This document shows, in pieces, positions 49,577 to 63,034 of a stretch of DNA of 64,000 nucleotides (positions within the stretch are counted from its first letter, which is position 1; every line of letters starts with the position of its first letter). Position numbers and translations under genes: made by a program. Origin of the DNA: Stercorarius parasiticus (lineage: Eukaryota > Chordata > Aves > Charadriiformes > Stercorariidae); the NCBI GenBank assembly GCA_013396915.1, contig VWZL01006772.1:463335-527334 (forward strand), in the 5' to 3' direction. The notes below the pieces were generated by a model, which saw only the letters and a list, made by a program, of their open reading frames with translations, had not been told where the DNA came from and searched no databases.

Positions 49577-52282
49577 CTGTTTGAAGGCATAAATTTAACA
49601 AAATAGCATGCAGTCTAACGTTGAATTGTTCTGGGAAATTAAAATGAGGCTGTGTTTAAACACGCATTGTAATCTGGCATAAGTTTGTGCTCTCTTTTGA
49701 CATTCTTGTGTTGATTTTCAGCATGTCGGTACCCTGATCGAACCTGTCATACAGCAGCACGAGAGCTAGAGGTGACACTCTAGGAGAGTTGACAAGAAAG
49801 AGGATCACTTCTTCCACTGGCAGTGTGGATTTATGACAGTCTAAAATGACTTTGTAACAAGAACCTCAGTGACTGATTTTTTTCCCTCTCATAATTTGAA
49901 TAGGAAATAGCTCTCTGTGACCAGTATTAGCGTTGCTTGGATCGCTGCTGTTCAGCAGCCAGCTTTCTAGCCATGTGATTTCATGGAATTTAGATCTAAG
50001 ATAACTATTATTTCTCCCTAACTTTTTCAGTTAGAGAATACACGTCAATATCTAAACGCTTCTTCAAGTGCCTTTTTCAAATTAAAGTTTTATTTTTTCC
50101 TCTGTTCGTATGCTTTATGTTTTTATATTAGTTTTGTGGTTTCAAAGGGATGTATCAGTGTTAGTAAAATATTTCACAAATTAAAAATTATGTACTATTG
50201 TTATTCTAGTACTGTGGCTAGAGAAATCTGAGACCTTGTGAATTATTCAAATATATGTCATAAGGCTGCAAGCAAGAAACAGAGAGTCTATGTAGATGAG
50301 TGCTATCAGCTCTGACCAACTTTGAGGTTAGTCCTGCTTTGAATGGGCTCCCAGCCAGATGACCTTGTAAGGTCTTTTCCAGGCTAAATTATGAATGTAC
50401 ATGCATGGTTGGGGTGCAGTGGCACCTCAGTCCTAGATGCAATGTTAGATGTATAAGCAAATAGCAATGTGAGAGTTAATAAAGCTAAAGAGCAACTGAA
50501 GTGTTGTTTCTTTGTATAATCTACTACGGGAAGAAATTTTCCATAAGGGTAATTCAAACTTTAGTTGCAAATGCAAAAAAAAAATCAATTTAAAAAAAAT
50601 AAACTTCTGTACATGCAAACTTTTGTCCTTCTTATAAGTGACACCAATCAAACAGAAATCAATCATGCACAGTGGGAAGTTGGTGATGAATACGTTCTAC
50701 TATGGCTATGTCTGCTGAGCAGAGCTGAAAAACTAAATGTAAATGTTTTCCTTTTACGTTATTTTAGTCATGTTTAATTTATGGTTTAGATGTTGCATAT
50801 TTCTTTTTTCATTTTTTATTTCTCTTGAAAGAAAATAACAAGAAGAAAAACACTAACATTCTGTTTAACAGCGTGTCTCAGAACCTAGCTTAAGTGCCAT
50901 TTGCCAATATGAACATTTTGTCACTCAGTCACTGATGATGCAGATATGGTCTCCAAAAGTATTTATTACAGATTCCCATTGTAGTTTCTTGCTCCCTGAG
51001 TATTGTGTGGAAGTTGTGATTTGGGGAAGAAAGGAAAATTATCTTGCCCAAATTATTTTCAGTGATTTTTCCTGTGGTTTTATGCTTACTTTTTCATTAA
51101 TCTTGCTGAAATCAGTAAGGTGGTGTGGATATTCCAATAACTAAATCTGGTATTATTTTTAAAAGTGTTTAGTAATATTTTGCACAGTTTTTTTTCTGTT
51201 CTAATACACTTGTACTTTAACGTACTACAAATAATGAGGTGTACCATGATAGGCACATTGAAATATACAGAGGCAAGAAGGCCTTAAAATAATTTTAGAT
51301 AGAAACAATGCTGTTTGTATTTCAGATTCCTGAAAGGTTTTCCAAAACCTGCTGTGTGTGCATTAGCACACTCTCCAGTGCCATGGAGTTGGACTTGAAA
51401 GGTGAAGCCTCAGTACTGAGAATCCAGTGTCCACACTATGGACACTATGTTTTGAAGGTTTTACTTTGGACTAGCTCTTGTCTGGCTTAGTTTTACTGAA
51501 AAAGAGTCCAGATTGTGCTGTCTGGGAGCATTCGGTGATGTGAAGCAAAGCATGGTAGATAAGAGATGATCATGAGACTTGCTTCAGAAAGGCACATTTA
51601 ATCTGAGATAAAATGCCATTTTAAACACACTTTTCATTCGCTGAAAGAGGGGAGCCTCGTACTGTCTTTCTCCTCTATACATAAACACTACACTAAACTG
51701 AAAAACCTTTAGTGATTATCATCTTGCTACAGACTTGACTAATATCTATGAATATGACAAGAAATCATCAGCGTTGTTCATTGTGGGATCTACGTCTGTT
51801 GTCATTCATTCTTATGTTTTGCTGCAGTCGAGCTGAGGGCATTTTCAGTTTTGTCAGTAAACACTGAGGAGGAGAAAAGAGAAATCACTGTTGAGGTAAA
51901 AGCATGATATGTAATTACTTGAAGTTATAAATAGTAGCAGCTACATTTAGTGAGCTGTATGAAAAGGTTGCAAGATCCCTTTGTTGGCTCCTTGGTTTTG
52001 GTTGCAAAACAGAATAATTTGTTTTAATTAATGAAAAATATATATTTTAGAAATTTTGTAGTAGGTATTCGCTGGAGTTTTTTGTCAGTACATTTTCTGC
52101 CTGGTTTCACTTGAGCTCGGTGAGCTGCTAAAGCTTTCCTGCTCATTCAGGAATCATCCTTGTGGGTTAGCAGGTTAATTGTTTTTCAGCTTTTGTGTCA
52201 GGATTGTGGACGAGTCGAGGAAAGGGAACAATTTCTTTGTCTGTTGCAGGTGCAAGTGTGGGTTAGCTGGTGTGATGCTGAC
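49577..52282. other. Intronic stretch with CR1 remnant
   Basis: AT-rich sequence; the old CR1 piece is at 50290-50400. I see no supported exon. Confidence 0.4.
50290..50400 (+). mobile_element. CR1 LINE fragment, old
   Basis: The segment GGTTAGTCCTGCTTTGAATG followed by CCAGATGACCTTGTAAGGTC matches the last part of a CR1 element with many changes. It ends near the position of the expected octamer tail. Limits are approximate. Confidence 0.6.
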
Positions 52283-52313
52283 CTCTGCTTGAGCTGCTCT
52301 GCAGGGACCGCTC
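52283..52313 (-). CDS. Weak exon candidate, 31 nt in GC-rich pocket
   Basis: This small segment has a good acceptor (CCCAGCCTGCAG) but a weak donor (CAGAG|GTCAGC). It would carry phase 1 to phase 2 and read AVPAEQLKQ, which is what is needed to join the 59.2 and 49.6 kb exons. All three frames are open here because the pocket is GC-rich, so phase agreement carries little weight. Treat it as a placeholder for the missing link. Confidence 0.22.
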
Positions 52314-55300
52314 CTGCAGGCTGGGGCTGGGCAGGGGCAGGCCATGGATCGCTCGGCCCCTGCTCTGCTCCGGCTGGTGACTGTGAGGAGCCCAAGCTCT
52401 TTCAGGCTTGTACACGGCAAAATACGTTCAGTTGTGGGAGAGTCTTGCTTTGGTATGAAATAGAGGAGAGAAAAGTAAAGTAGACTTGGTAGTAGGAGCC
52501 CCTGTTTATTAATCTAACCAGTGATCTTTTTTGAAAGTCATAAAGAAACTCCTAGAAATTATGGATGGGTATATAAAATTTTCAGTAAAGGCTGTTACTT
52601 GTGCTGTGTTTTAAAATGGAAGTTCTTCCAATTTTTTAAGCTGAATCTGGCATTACAATGATAGTTTTTTGGGGTTTTTTTCCTGAAACTTTATTAACAG
52701 TTAGATATAAAATAAACTGATCTTATTTTAAATTGAAGTTTCCAATTGTACAAACTTTCAATCTGTAAAGTAACAATTCAATTTGCAGTAGCTAGAATGC
52801 TCTGGGAAAATATGTACCCTTATCATCCCTGAGGGTTGAGTTACACTGAAGCAATGCTTTTTTCATCATAGTTATTAGCGGCAAATCATTTACTGTGCAG
52901 TACAAACCCATCAGGTTGCATGTTTTCCTGAGAGCAATACAGTTTCTGAACAAGACATTGATTCTTCTGCCACCATGTGGTTATCTTGTTTAGAATCAAC
53001 GACCATTTTAAGCAAGATGCACTACTGTGGTTTATATAAAAATTGACTATAAACTATCACAGATGTTTTATTTCTGATGGTCAGACTTTGTTAACTTATG
53101 TTGTACTGTTTGTAAAGATTAAACTTCAAAATACCTATTGGGAAGAAAACATTTTGTTGAGTAAAATTGTGTCTTCTCATCTGCTGGGTTTACTGTAAAT
53201 TATGTATTCTTGCTTTAGCTTTTTTTTCTGTTGAAAAGAAGTAATAAAGCTCTGGCTTTGATATTTTAGAACAGGATTGGTCCATATATTTTGAAATCAA
53301 AAGTGAGATTATAGTTTCCAACACCGCAGTTGAACTGTACTGATTAAACCTTTTTTTCCCTCTTCTCCTCATTCACTACAATGTATTAAAAAATAAGAAA
53401 ATGCTCACTCCCTATTTAACAATTTCTATTTCAGTGGGAGGGGGACTTGTAGAAACATGTTTGCAGATGGATTCCTTAAGACTTTTTGCTGCAAATTCCT
53501 TTTTTTTCTTATCTATTCATGGGATTCAAAATTGGACCTTCGATATGAAAACCTAGAAAAGTAACAAAGCACAGACTTGGCGTGCTTTGTAAAAGGGTAT
53601 CTGACATGTCAGACCTATTGCTTTTCTTTCCTTCTTTCTGTGCTATTTTCATAGAGCTCCTTCAGATTTCTTGTCAAAATAACCAGCTGCCATAAACCCC
53701 ATGATTATTACGTAAGCCGTGCTGCTACTGAAATACTCATTAACATGGGAAGGTACATGTCATTTCACACCATGCATTGTCTGAAATTATAATTTTTGCT
53801 CTGAATAAGCTTTTTGCTTTTACTCCTCTGTAATAAAAGATATTTTTAGTAGAAGGGATGAAACTAAGTTTGAACGTTGAAGTATGGGGTAAATGTGTGC
53901 AGGCAGATTTGAAAGGTGTAATTAAATCGCTTAGCTCTTTTTTATTAACTCTACTGAGCATTAACTCTGAGGCTCAGTCATCTGCCTTATACTGTTAATG
54001 TACTTAGAATATGTTCAATAATAAAACTTGATTCTTTTAATTGATTTTGCAGATTTTGAAACCTTCAGTAAGTCAACCTCTCTAGACAAACAGCGTTAGC
54101 AGTTGGTTCTTGGTGTTCATTCCTTTGTGCTTGAAGCATTAGGTCTTATATTCATGTATTAATCAACAGAGCTCTGCTGCGTGGTGTTTTCTAGGTCATG
54201 TTTTGGTAGACCCACGCACCTCTCTGGAGGTTTTCTTGGATACATTTGAGTACATTTCTACTGTGCTGATGGACATTGTGTGGATGTAGTAAAAAGGTTT
54301 CAAAATTGTTTTGTAAAATACAATGAAAGATGTTTCGCTAAGGAAATAATGGTTTTTGCAAAGTGCTAGCACTTTCAGTGTGCACTGGAAGCAAATTCCA
54401 TACTGCTGACTATTGCTTGGGCAGATAAGGAAAGGCACCACAGCCAAAACGATTCAGCAAAGTTTGTAAATGCCAAAAAAACCTTGATTTAGGGAGCCAA
54501 AAATATAATCCTTATACATTTTCTTTAAACTAGGTCATAGAGCTGTTTAGGAGCAAGGCTTTAGAGAATCTTTAAGTGAGTTCTGCTAAAAAATAAGGTA
54601 GTGCAGTCACCTGAAACGAATAATATGCTCATTAATGCTTTGTGGGTGTGAGCTTTTTCAGCAGGGTAATGTAATTTTTCATTCTGGAGTTCCTATTTGA
54701 GAAGAAAACCCCACATTCAATTCACTCTGCAAAGGAAACCCATTAAAGCAAGTGACAGCACAACACTGCGACTAATAACAGCTTATATTGTCATGTGTCT
54801 ATGTCACAGTATCTTAAATATAAACTAAGCGGCTTCTATTAATTTAAAATTTATTTAATGTATTTACATATAATTGTTCTCTGTTTAATTTTTGTCACAT
54901 GGTCTTTCCGTGTAAATTGTAGCATTCTTTGAAGGCAGTTTGGCAACTTGTTTATGACTAGGTGAAAAAGGCAAGAATTGAAATCTCATTGTTGTGTCTA
55001 TTAAATAATTAAGAAAAAACTGTGGTAATTGACACTTAGATAATTGAAAGTTAGCTTGAATGTGGTTCTGGCAAAACATTCGTTAGCTTTCCAAACCGAG
55101 CACAGCTGATTTTACGTGAGTTTCTGAGGATAAAATTTTTGAGGTACTTAATAACAAGTGGCATGAGTTAAAAAATACCACATTGTGCAACTTAATGGGT
55201 ATGATAAAATAAGTCATGGTGGCTGCTTACTGTTATAAGGCAAAGTTAGGTCCTGAAACTTCTGATTTTATGTTGGATCATAGCTTAAAGCCTTCAGGGA

Positions 55301-56045
55301 TCTTCTGTAATTTATGGGGTATATACGGGGTTTGCACTTATAACTGAAAGGTTTGTTCAGTGTGGAGCCTGGAAGGGATGTTTGAACTGCTGTGTTCAAA
55401 GGTTTGTTTGTCTTGATTATGAATCCTCTTATTTTCAAATGCCCAGGATTTTGTAGCTCCTCTAGTCTTCCTACTTTAGTAATTGACTTGTTTCTTTATG
55501 TTTTATGATTTTAAATATTAACATATTGTTTTAGTTTTTAGAGAGGCTAAGTTTTCTAGGAACTCCCCTTTCTCAGAAGTTCCTTACTTAAAATTTCTAA
55601 ATGTTACTTAGAATTCTTAGTAATTCAGCAACAATTGGAAGTAGAGTGCTAGTTTGTGGAACATCACTGAGATGAAGTAGTCTTGAAAAACTTCAAGCAT
55701 GAAGAGGAGTAGGTTTTCCACAGCAGGGAAAACAAAATGCTTCTACTTTTTGCTAACTCTTCAGATATTTAGTTGCAGTATTGTACAAGAGACCTGAAAG
55801 TTATGCCTGTGTTTGTTAAAATAGGTAAAACATGGTAATGAAAGGGATATCGCACTTGCAGAATAGAATTTACATTAGTAAACTTTATGAGAGAGCGCCT
55901 CTATGCTGGTAAGTTTGTTTTCTTCTGCAACCCTCCATATTCCACCAATCAGATGTGACTATAAATTTCACAGGGAGAGACACGCACAGCAGAACTGTCT
56001 GCGTCTCTTCTGACATCAGATTTAACTGCGTGCATACCTATATGG

Positions 56046-56186
56046 AATCATGGAATGGTTTGACTTAGAAGGGACCTTAAAGATCATCTAGTTCCAACCC
56101 CCTGCCATGGGCAGGGACACCTCCCACTAGACCAGGCTGCTCAAAGCCTCATCCAACCTGGTCTTGAACACTACCAGGAGTGGGGC
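56046..56186 (-). mobile_element. CR1 LINE, 3' end, truncated
   Basis: The sequence includes AAGGGACCTTAAAGATCATC and CCATGGGCAGGGACACCTCC, the standard reverse-complement reading of an avian CR1 3' tail. Truncation to about 140 bp is usual for CR1. It lies inside a predicted intron and is the best evidence that the host is a bird. Confidence 0.93.
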
Positions 56187-56814
56187 ATAAAAACATGCTA
56201 CATGATATGTATGTTAAATAAAAACATTTAGCCTGTCTTTCTAGAATTTTACTTTATGAAACATCCACATCCTGTGCTGAAGACTCCGTTTAGGAGCATA
56301 AATTCAGTCCAGTCTGGATAGGTTCCTATACTGTGTACTGCCTTACAACTTGGTTTCTGCAGAACTTGAGTCCAGTTTGAGCTATAGGGCTCTCCACAGC
56401 TCCTTGTACATATTATGTAGACAGAAATGCTGAGACTTTATTAGAGAACTATCTAATCTTACTGCAGCAAATGAGTGTTAAACTGTGCAGGCACTGTGCT
56501 TAAAAATATTCATGTGCACTGATCTTCCTTGAAGACTAATGAATGAATCATGATCTGTTAGAAAGCTGTGATAACCAAAAATAAAACAGAAAATCCCGAA
56601 CTCCTGTCTCTCATGAAAAATACCCCTTTCACAGTAAACCATACACACTAAATTTAAAAAGTCAATTGATCTATCTGCCTGCCTGCCTACCTACTACATT
56701 GTAAATTATAAAAATCTTGCCAGCTTTTAGATGCGCTATTTTCTTAGCCCTCGATAAGAAAACAAAAAAAGGGGAGGGGGCAGTCATGGCCAAGTCGGTG
56801 TTAGTGAAATCACC

Positions 56815-56840
56815 TTTTATAAATAGGTTTTATAAATAGG
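56815..56840. repeat. Tandem repeat, 2 x 13 bp
   Basis: TTTTATAAATAGG is repeated exactly, end to end. Confidence 0.88.
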
Positions 56841-57384
56841 TTTCTACTTTTGATTTAGACTCCATAGAAATGTAGTCCTTAAAAGACATTGTATAGTAGC
56901 TTAATTTTTAGGATGTTGCCATGATAAGAAAACAAGTATTTAGAAGATCATAGTGGTCATCCTACAGTTAAGTGATAACAGAAGATTTTAGGTATCAGTC
57001 CTAGCTTTAAGCAGTAGTAAGTTTTTTTCTATTTCCTGTATTAACTCATTTTCTGTGTTAAGCACTTTCATTATTATGTAATATCCCCTGCTTCTTTTAC
57101 TGATCTTGCTCTAGCTTCTGCTTTTTTATTTTTATTTTTCTGAACGATCTTTCCATGGTACAAAAAGAAGATACTACCGAAGAAACTTAATCTTGCAAAT
57201 TGACATTTGTACTACAGATTACATGACAGTGAATGAAGTCCTGTAGTTTAAATTGGGGAGGAAATGTTGTAGTCTGATCATGGGATTGAGTGCTCTAAAC
57301 TCAAATTTTTGGGGGTATAGTCCTGACTTTGTTATTGGTAGTCTGTGTAGCTAAAATTAAGTAAGCCAACAGAGGCTACTTGGG

Positions 57385-57542
57385 GGATAATTGTTGGAGA
57401 ATGGATGTGAACCTTGGATATACTTGGATTTTGACTGGACAAGGCGCAGAGCAGCCTGCTTTAGCTGGAGCTGCTTGGAGCAGGGTTTGGACCAGAAACC
57501 TCCAGAGGTGCCTTCCAGCCTGAATTACCCTGTGGTTCATGG
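57385..57542 (+). mobile_element. CR1 LINE fragment, diverged
   Basis: The plus strand carries GCTGGAGCTGCTTGGAGCAG and CCTCCAGAGGTGCCTTCCAG, the end region of another CR1 subfamily, more diverged than the copy at 56 kb and in the opposite orientation. The 5' limit is approximate. Confidence 0.75.
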
Positions 57543-58384
57543 AAACGGTGTGTAAGAGACAGACAGTAATTTTCACTTGACATTTAGTTATGTTTTGGGT
57601 TGATGATGATCTTCAAATAAAATAAAGTTTTATAGAAAAAAACACAACGTTGTTATGCCTTCTAAATACATAGGACAGGTCTTTTTTATTCATTTTATGT
57701 CATTTTGCATCCAAGCACAAAGGACAGCTGATTGTCATGAGTGTTCAGTCAGAATCACAAAAGACAGGCAAAGAGGATGCAGGATAGGTAACCAGAGAGA
57801 TGGTGATTACAAACTTGTTAAAATGCCTAATTTTATAGTATTTCTACTACATGTATAATTTTCTTACAGACAAAACAGTGACATATGTGGATCCCATTGT
57901 CTTTTTATTTAGCTAAATATATCGTGATGCTAGTTTCCCTTGGAGAAATACAGCTATGCTGTATATATAGTATAGCTAAAAGCACTTGGTAGGTATTGTT
58001 ATCTCTGGTTTAGGTGTGTCGGATGTTTCTAAGATTTCCATTGGCTTTTATCTGCAGCTGATTTTTGATTACCAGTTTCTGCCCAACTGTAAGGTGGTTG
58101 AATCTGTAAAAATAGTTGTAACGTGGTACAGAGTTAAAATACAGTTCAGAAACAGAGATACAAACTTTAAGCTTCTGAGCATGGGATAACGCCCTTTGTA
58201 TTTTTCATGCTATGGGGAAAAAAATCACGGGAAACCAAAATGTCCTTATTTAGTGATCAAGCAGGAGGATTCAAGGAAGCAATTATATGATATTAGTTGT
58301 AAGCACCGTATCAGTCTGTAAGTACTTAGGAATGATGGGAAGAAAATCCTGGATGAAGACTGTGAAGGCACCGTGCACAGGTCT

Positions 58385-58480
58385 TCTGCCACAGGTTTTC
58401 TGGGTGGCCTTGGGCCTGTCATTCAATGTCTCTGTGCCTCTTGGGTGAAGCCATTTGAAATGGAGCAGTAAAAAAAACGG
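58385..58480 (+). repeat. MIR-like SINE fragment
   Basis: GGTGGCCTTGGGCCTGTCAT followed by CAATGTCTCTGTGCCTC resembles the MIR core (accttgggcaagtcactt...tctctgtgcctcag). It is old and diverged, and lies in a predicted intron. Confidence 0.55.
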
Positions 58481-59219
58481 TGTCTCAGAGATACCGTGAC
58501 TACTACCGACAGTTACATGCACTCACTGCTGCTGTTGTACTATCCAAGTTAAGCTGATTATGAAGGCAGGTAGGATGGGAGGGCAAGGCTGTATACTCTC
58601 ATGTATTCATGATACACGAATAGTAATATATGCGTGGGATAACTTCTAGATAAGTCAATTGGCTTTTATATATGGATTTATTAAGAGAAATCATTGGCTT
58701 ATTCTTCCTTAGTAATTCTTTGCTTTGATGTTATCAGCCTTACTTGTATGTTATTCTGAAATCATAAATAGCATTACTCTAGTATAAACCTTTTTATTTT
58801 ATTTATGTAGCTTTTTCATAATTTTACCTATCACAGATTCATTTAATTACTGGGTATATTCCCCATGTTAGAGCTGGCATAGACACTGTGATCAGTGCAT
58901 AGATGATGAATACAAAAATCTTTGAAAGATGTGATAGAGGAGACAAAACCAGCCATGTCAGTTCCAGCTGTTGTTCCTCTGAAACCAAGGGGTGGAGGGA
59001 AAGGAGGAATCAGTGTTTGACAGTGTTAGAAGGAAAAATTGATCTTAGGGGAAATGTCGTTCTTCAGGAGTTAAATGAAAGAAATAACACTATTGCATGT
59101 AAATAAATAGATAAATAATTTTTTAAAATTAGCAAGTGAGTAGCTATTAACCTGGTCCAATATAACCAGTTTTACATAGGAGGAAAGTTTCTATTTTAAT
59201 TTCTTAAAGAAGTTCTCAC

Positions 59220-59301
59220 CCTTGCTGAGAGATTTTTGCTTTAATTTTGTTACGAGTAATCTATAAAGCACCTTAAAAGCCTGTTCCAAAGAACTGTTAT
59301 T
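59220..59301 (-). CDS. Exon candidate, 82 nt
   Basis: There are 27 open codons, including SLEQAFKVLYRLLVTKLKQK, a strongly amphipathic basic helix. The acceptor is ATAATGATTCTCAG and the donor CAAGG|GTGAGA. The start is phase 0, as required after the 62.4 kb exon. The end leaves one base. The join reads LPLDILRCQ-NNSSLEQAF. The next secure exon (49.6 kb) needs two leftover bases, so at least one exon between them is missing or is the weak 52.3 kb candidate. Confidence 0.55.
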
Positions 59302-62300
59302 CTGAGAATCATTATTTTATATGTGCAGAGACAGATTATTTTAGTGTGAGTTTACAGCAATATAATTCAAAACTCCTGGCAGTTTGTCAGAGTCGGTCCT
59401 GGACAAAGACCATTATATTTTAGCACGTACTCACTTTCTATCTGAGGGGGGAACAGTTGTTTTGGAGGTAGCATTCCTTGAAGACGTGTGGTAGGCTGAA
59501 ATAGTTCCTATCTTGGGGCCAGTGGTGTAACACCATGTTAAAAATGATAACTTGCTAGTAGTATTTCAGTATCTATTAGTAGGAATTCACCCTCATGTTC
59601 TGAAATGTCAGCATGAAGTTACATGCTGTGGGAATGAAAAGAAGGAAAAAATGTGATATAAATAAAACTAGAGATTTTCGCTGGGCTGAAGCCATGTGCT
59701 CCTTGCATCTCATGATTGCCCCATTAGTTAAAAATTTGCAAGTGTCTGGGTCAGTTTATTTTGATGGTTCCATGTTCTGGAAAGCGTGATTCAAAAAGTG
59801 CTTCTGGTACAGTAGTAGAGCTGCACACCTCTCTCATTGCTGATGGTGGGCAGCAATGATTTGCTGATCTCTGTGTATTTAACGGGACAAATGTCAAACT
59901 GAGTGACATCTTAGTACTTTTAATTTGTGGTGCAGCTTTCTACATCTTTCTAAATCCCCTACAATCTGTTTTCATCAAACCCACACCTCTGGCACGATAA
60001 TCGTAATGTTTAAAATGGCCTCTCTTAAACTAAGATTTATTTTTGCCTTAGTTTCCAGGAATGCTTTCTATCCTGTTTTCCTTGCTTCTGGTAAAGACAA
60101 ATACAATGCAGAGGGAGAATCATATTCATGATTTTGTGTCTGTCTTTCTATCTAGGGGACAAGTGTAATTTGTATTGCTTGCTGGAATAGATACTGGAAT
60201 AATTATTTTAAATAAGTTTAGATGCTGCTAATAATAGTGCTAATGCTTGCTCAGAGGAATGCTTTCTTCCCCCTAATGTTCTGTGTGGGCTGACTGAGAA
60301 TTGCTTAGCTACATCTCATTTTCTTGGCTCATTTCTGTGACTTTTTTCCCATCATGAAACGATGGATACTGTGTGTACTAAGATGATATTCTTGCATGTA
60401 GGAGAGTAAGCAAACTGATTCTGCAATGAGGACATGGTGGTCCATTATTCTGAATACCTCTGCTTTTGGATATTGGATTTAAAACATATTTAATGTAGCT
60501 AAGTTCAGACAGTTTCACTGTATCTTACAAAATCTGTACTTTCTAACTTAAGTTTGTTATGGTGGACTCAAAAACAGAGGATCACAAAATCGCCACTCAC
60601 AATAGACTGTTTTAGATTCACTGTATCCTATTAGATTTTCAAATTCAATGATTTTTCCAAGTACACCAAAAAGAAAGGTTTGGTTTTGTGTATAGGATGG
60701 GGTGCTACCGGGTGCTTTGTAACAACTCCAGGACAAGTAGTGAAGAGTCACTGTTACTTTAAGAGATTTTTGGAGTACTTAAATCTCAAAATGCTGTGTT
60801 TCTGTTTCCTTGCCTTTCTTTTATACTTGTTAAAAACAGTCTTTAAATCTTTAAATGTTCTTTTTTTCCTTTGTTATTAAAATCTTTTGTTTACTGTTTT
60901 TTGGTTGTGAAATAAAGAAAAAGGTAGACTATAAACATGGCTTTATTTAGTCTAAATTACCTTAAAAAAATGGTGGGTTTTTTTCCCATCTTTATTTCTG
61001 GTTTTCAAAATGCATTACATATTTTTATTTAGCTACTGCTGTGCTGCTGGGAAAGGCAATGTTTTCTTAAAATAAGAGTTCAGAGAAATCTTTTCAACAT
61101 GTAAGAATATATTTGATTTTTGATAGATATTTACTGAAGGAAGAAGGAGACATTAGCTCTTACCTATGCAATTTCTGGTGGTAAAATTTCTTTCTTGTCT
61201 GGGGCATGATCTCCTTCTTAGGGCGTTTTTTGTCTCCTTATTAATGAGGAAGCTTCATTTTTTCCTGAATTGAAACGATTGTAAAAAACTTAATTCATGA
61301 GTGCTATGATGTGTCATATGGGTAGTCAAGTCAGAGGTTCCAGCTATAGAGTTGTCAAAATCGTGGGTTTTTTTTTAAATAAAAAAGACACAAACGAGTG
61401 GGAGCTTTCTCTAGAAGTCCTTTTTCTAAAGACAACCAGTGTTAAAAAGATTTTTTTGAGGAACTTCTGACACCTTCTTAGGTCATTCACACTTAGAGAA
61501 AGTAAGTGGGAAATCAAAATCTCTTTGAAACCAAATTGGAAATGCTGCCATATGTCTTAGTTTTCTTGAGATTATACAAGTTGTGTTTTTTTTAAAAAGA
61601 GGAGGAGGAGGAGGGGAAGAAATACAGCCTCCAGCTTTCAACTGCCATATCCTTCAACCAGACAGTTCTGGGATCTGTTAAATCAAATCTCCATACACCA
61701 CACTTCCCAACTTGTGAATTGATAGGTGATACAGTTTCCTGTGGTGGTATTTAAGTTTACCATGGAAACAGCTAAATCAGTGACAGCAGCAATAAGGAGG
61801 CACTGAATATATTATTTTTTTTAACTTACAGCCAGATGACTTTCACATCCTTATTCAGCAACCTGATAAGGCTAAGTTAAAATAAATTATGTATTGTTTG
61901 AATATGAGCAGAGGTGCTTGGGAAACCAAAGAGGACAGAAGGGGTTTGAGATCATGAGCTGACTTGAATTTTTTAAGGAAAGCTTTTTTAGAGTGTCTGC
62001 TATCTCTTGACGTGTTAAAAAACAAAGCAATAAATGGAATGAAGTTTCAGAGGTTAGTATTTTACAATTGCTAGAACGTTTTTTATCCTTACAGTTTGGA
62101 CATATGCAGTCAAGGTTTTCTTTTATATCACTGCTGTAAATAAACTGAGCCAAATTCTGCTTGATTTTATATATGTGTCTCTGTTCTCTGCCGTAACTGT
62201 AGGGCTGTAACCAAGGATAGATCTTATCCTCATGTGCCTATGTATATAGAGCATTAAAATGTACAAATAGTCATCCTTTGTGCTGCAGGCAGTCGCCACG

Positions 62301-62403
62301 TCGTTCCCTTGGCTCTCCACAGATTTTGTTTGAACCCCATCCTCCTTGCGTTGTGCACAGGTTTCCAGATGAGTTTTGTGCTGTCAGTGGCAGGAGAACT
62401 TAC

Positions 62404-62481
62404 CTGACACCTTAGAATATCCAAAGGTAGTACCGCTGGTGTGAAAGCAGAGTCAGTGCTGAATAGAAAACAGTTAGAGCA
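62404..62481 (-). CDS. Exon candidate, 78 nt
   Basis: Both splice sites are close to consensus: acceptor TTTCTCTTATTATTCCAG and donor GTGTCAG|GTAAGT. Only one of the three frames is open through the exon. It gives 26 codons including STDSAFTPAVLPLDILRCQ, in phase 0 at both ends. A second possible acceptor (TTTTCTATTCAG) lies inside it. This is one of the best-defined exons here. Confidence 0.6.
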
Positions 62482-62739
62482 CTGGAATAATAAGAGAAAA
62501 ATTAAATCAGCAATCATTCCAAGAATTGTTTTGTCTCTGTTTTTGTCGTCTGATTTGGTTTCTGGACTAAATAGGGAGAAAGTTGTTTGGACCTTGAAGT
62601 AGCATTTGATTTGATCCTTGTGCTGAAGAAGAGAAGAAAAAAATTCAGTATTTTTTTCTGATGTCCATTTTTCTCTTTCAGCTACAGTGTACAGATGCAC
62701 AGCCCAGAGTTCAACAAATATTTTTCTTGGAAGACTTAC

Positions 62740-62768
62740 AGTTTTAAGAAACATTAGAAGCAGGTTTT
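62740..62768 (-). CDS. Exon candidate, 29 nt
   Basis: This short exon encodes NLLLMFLKT between an acceptor ending TGTGTGTTGAAG and a strong donor, AAAACT|GTAAGT. It takes phase 1 and leaves phase 0, matching the exons on both sides. The joined reading LLFSS-E-NLLLMFLKT continues the hydrophobic helical character. An alternative reading uses an ATG a few codons upstream as a start (context TCAATGT, weak). I prefer the internal-exon reading because the upstream exon fits it. Confidence 0.38.
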
Positions 62769-63034
62769 CTTCAACACACATTGATTAATTCTTCTATAGA
62801 GTCTTCATGTATATTTTGAAAGTCAACCTTCAGTGAGTGTGGGGAGTTGTTAGTACTGAACTGCTGTTAGTCTTAGAAAGTAACGAAAGGTGATTTGCTG
62901 GAGGAGAAAAAAAAAATCAGTTAGTTGAGAGTAAGGTAAGAGAATACAATATGTAACGGTCTTAACTTGCTCAATTGGCATTTTTTACCTGTTCTGCATA
63001 AACATAGCTTGAATTAGCTTTAACTGTCACATAC

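Larger units (their letters stand above)
52314..59219. other. Long intronic stretch with CR1 and MIR remnants
   Basis: It contains two CR1 pieces, one MIR-like piece and the 13-bp tandem repeat. Small splice-bounded segments near 54216-54260 (HSRNVLKCIQENLQR) and 58530-58556 (LNLDSTTAA) on the minus strand do not fit the phase between the 59.2 and 49.6 kb exons, so they are not called. Confidence 0.4.

Noticed and set aside
51326..51402. Plus-strand exon-like segment (TTTGTATTTCAG to TTGAAAG|GTGAAG)
   Set aside because: It is isolated, with no compatible neighbours on the plus strand, and lies within a presumed minus-strand intron.
62254..62781. Single 175-codon minus-strand open frame as one exon
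   Set aside because: It contains two strong donors and a strong acceptor; splitting it into the 29-nt and 78-nt exons agrees with neighbours' phases, so the full length is read as exon plus intron that happens to be open.
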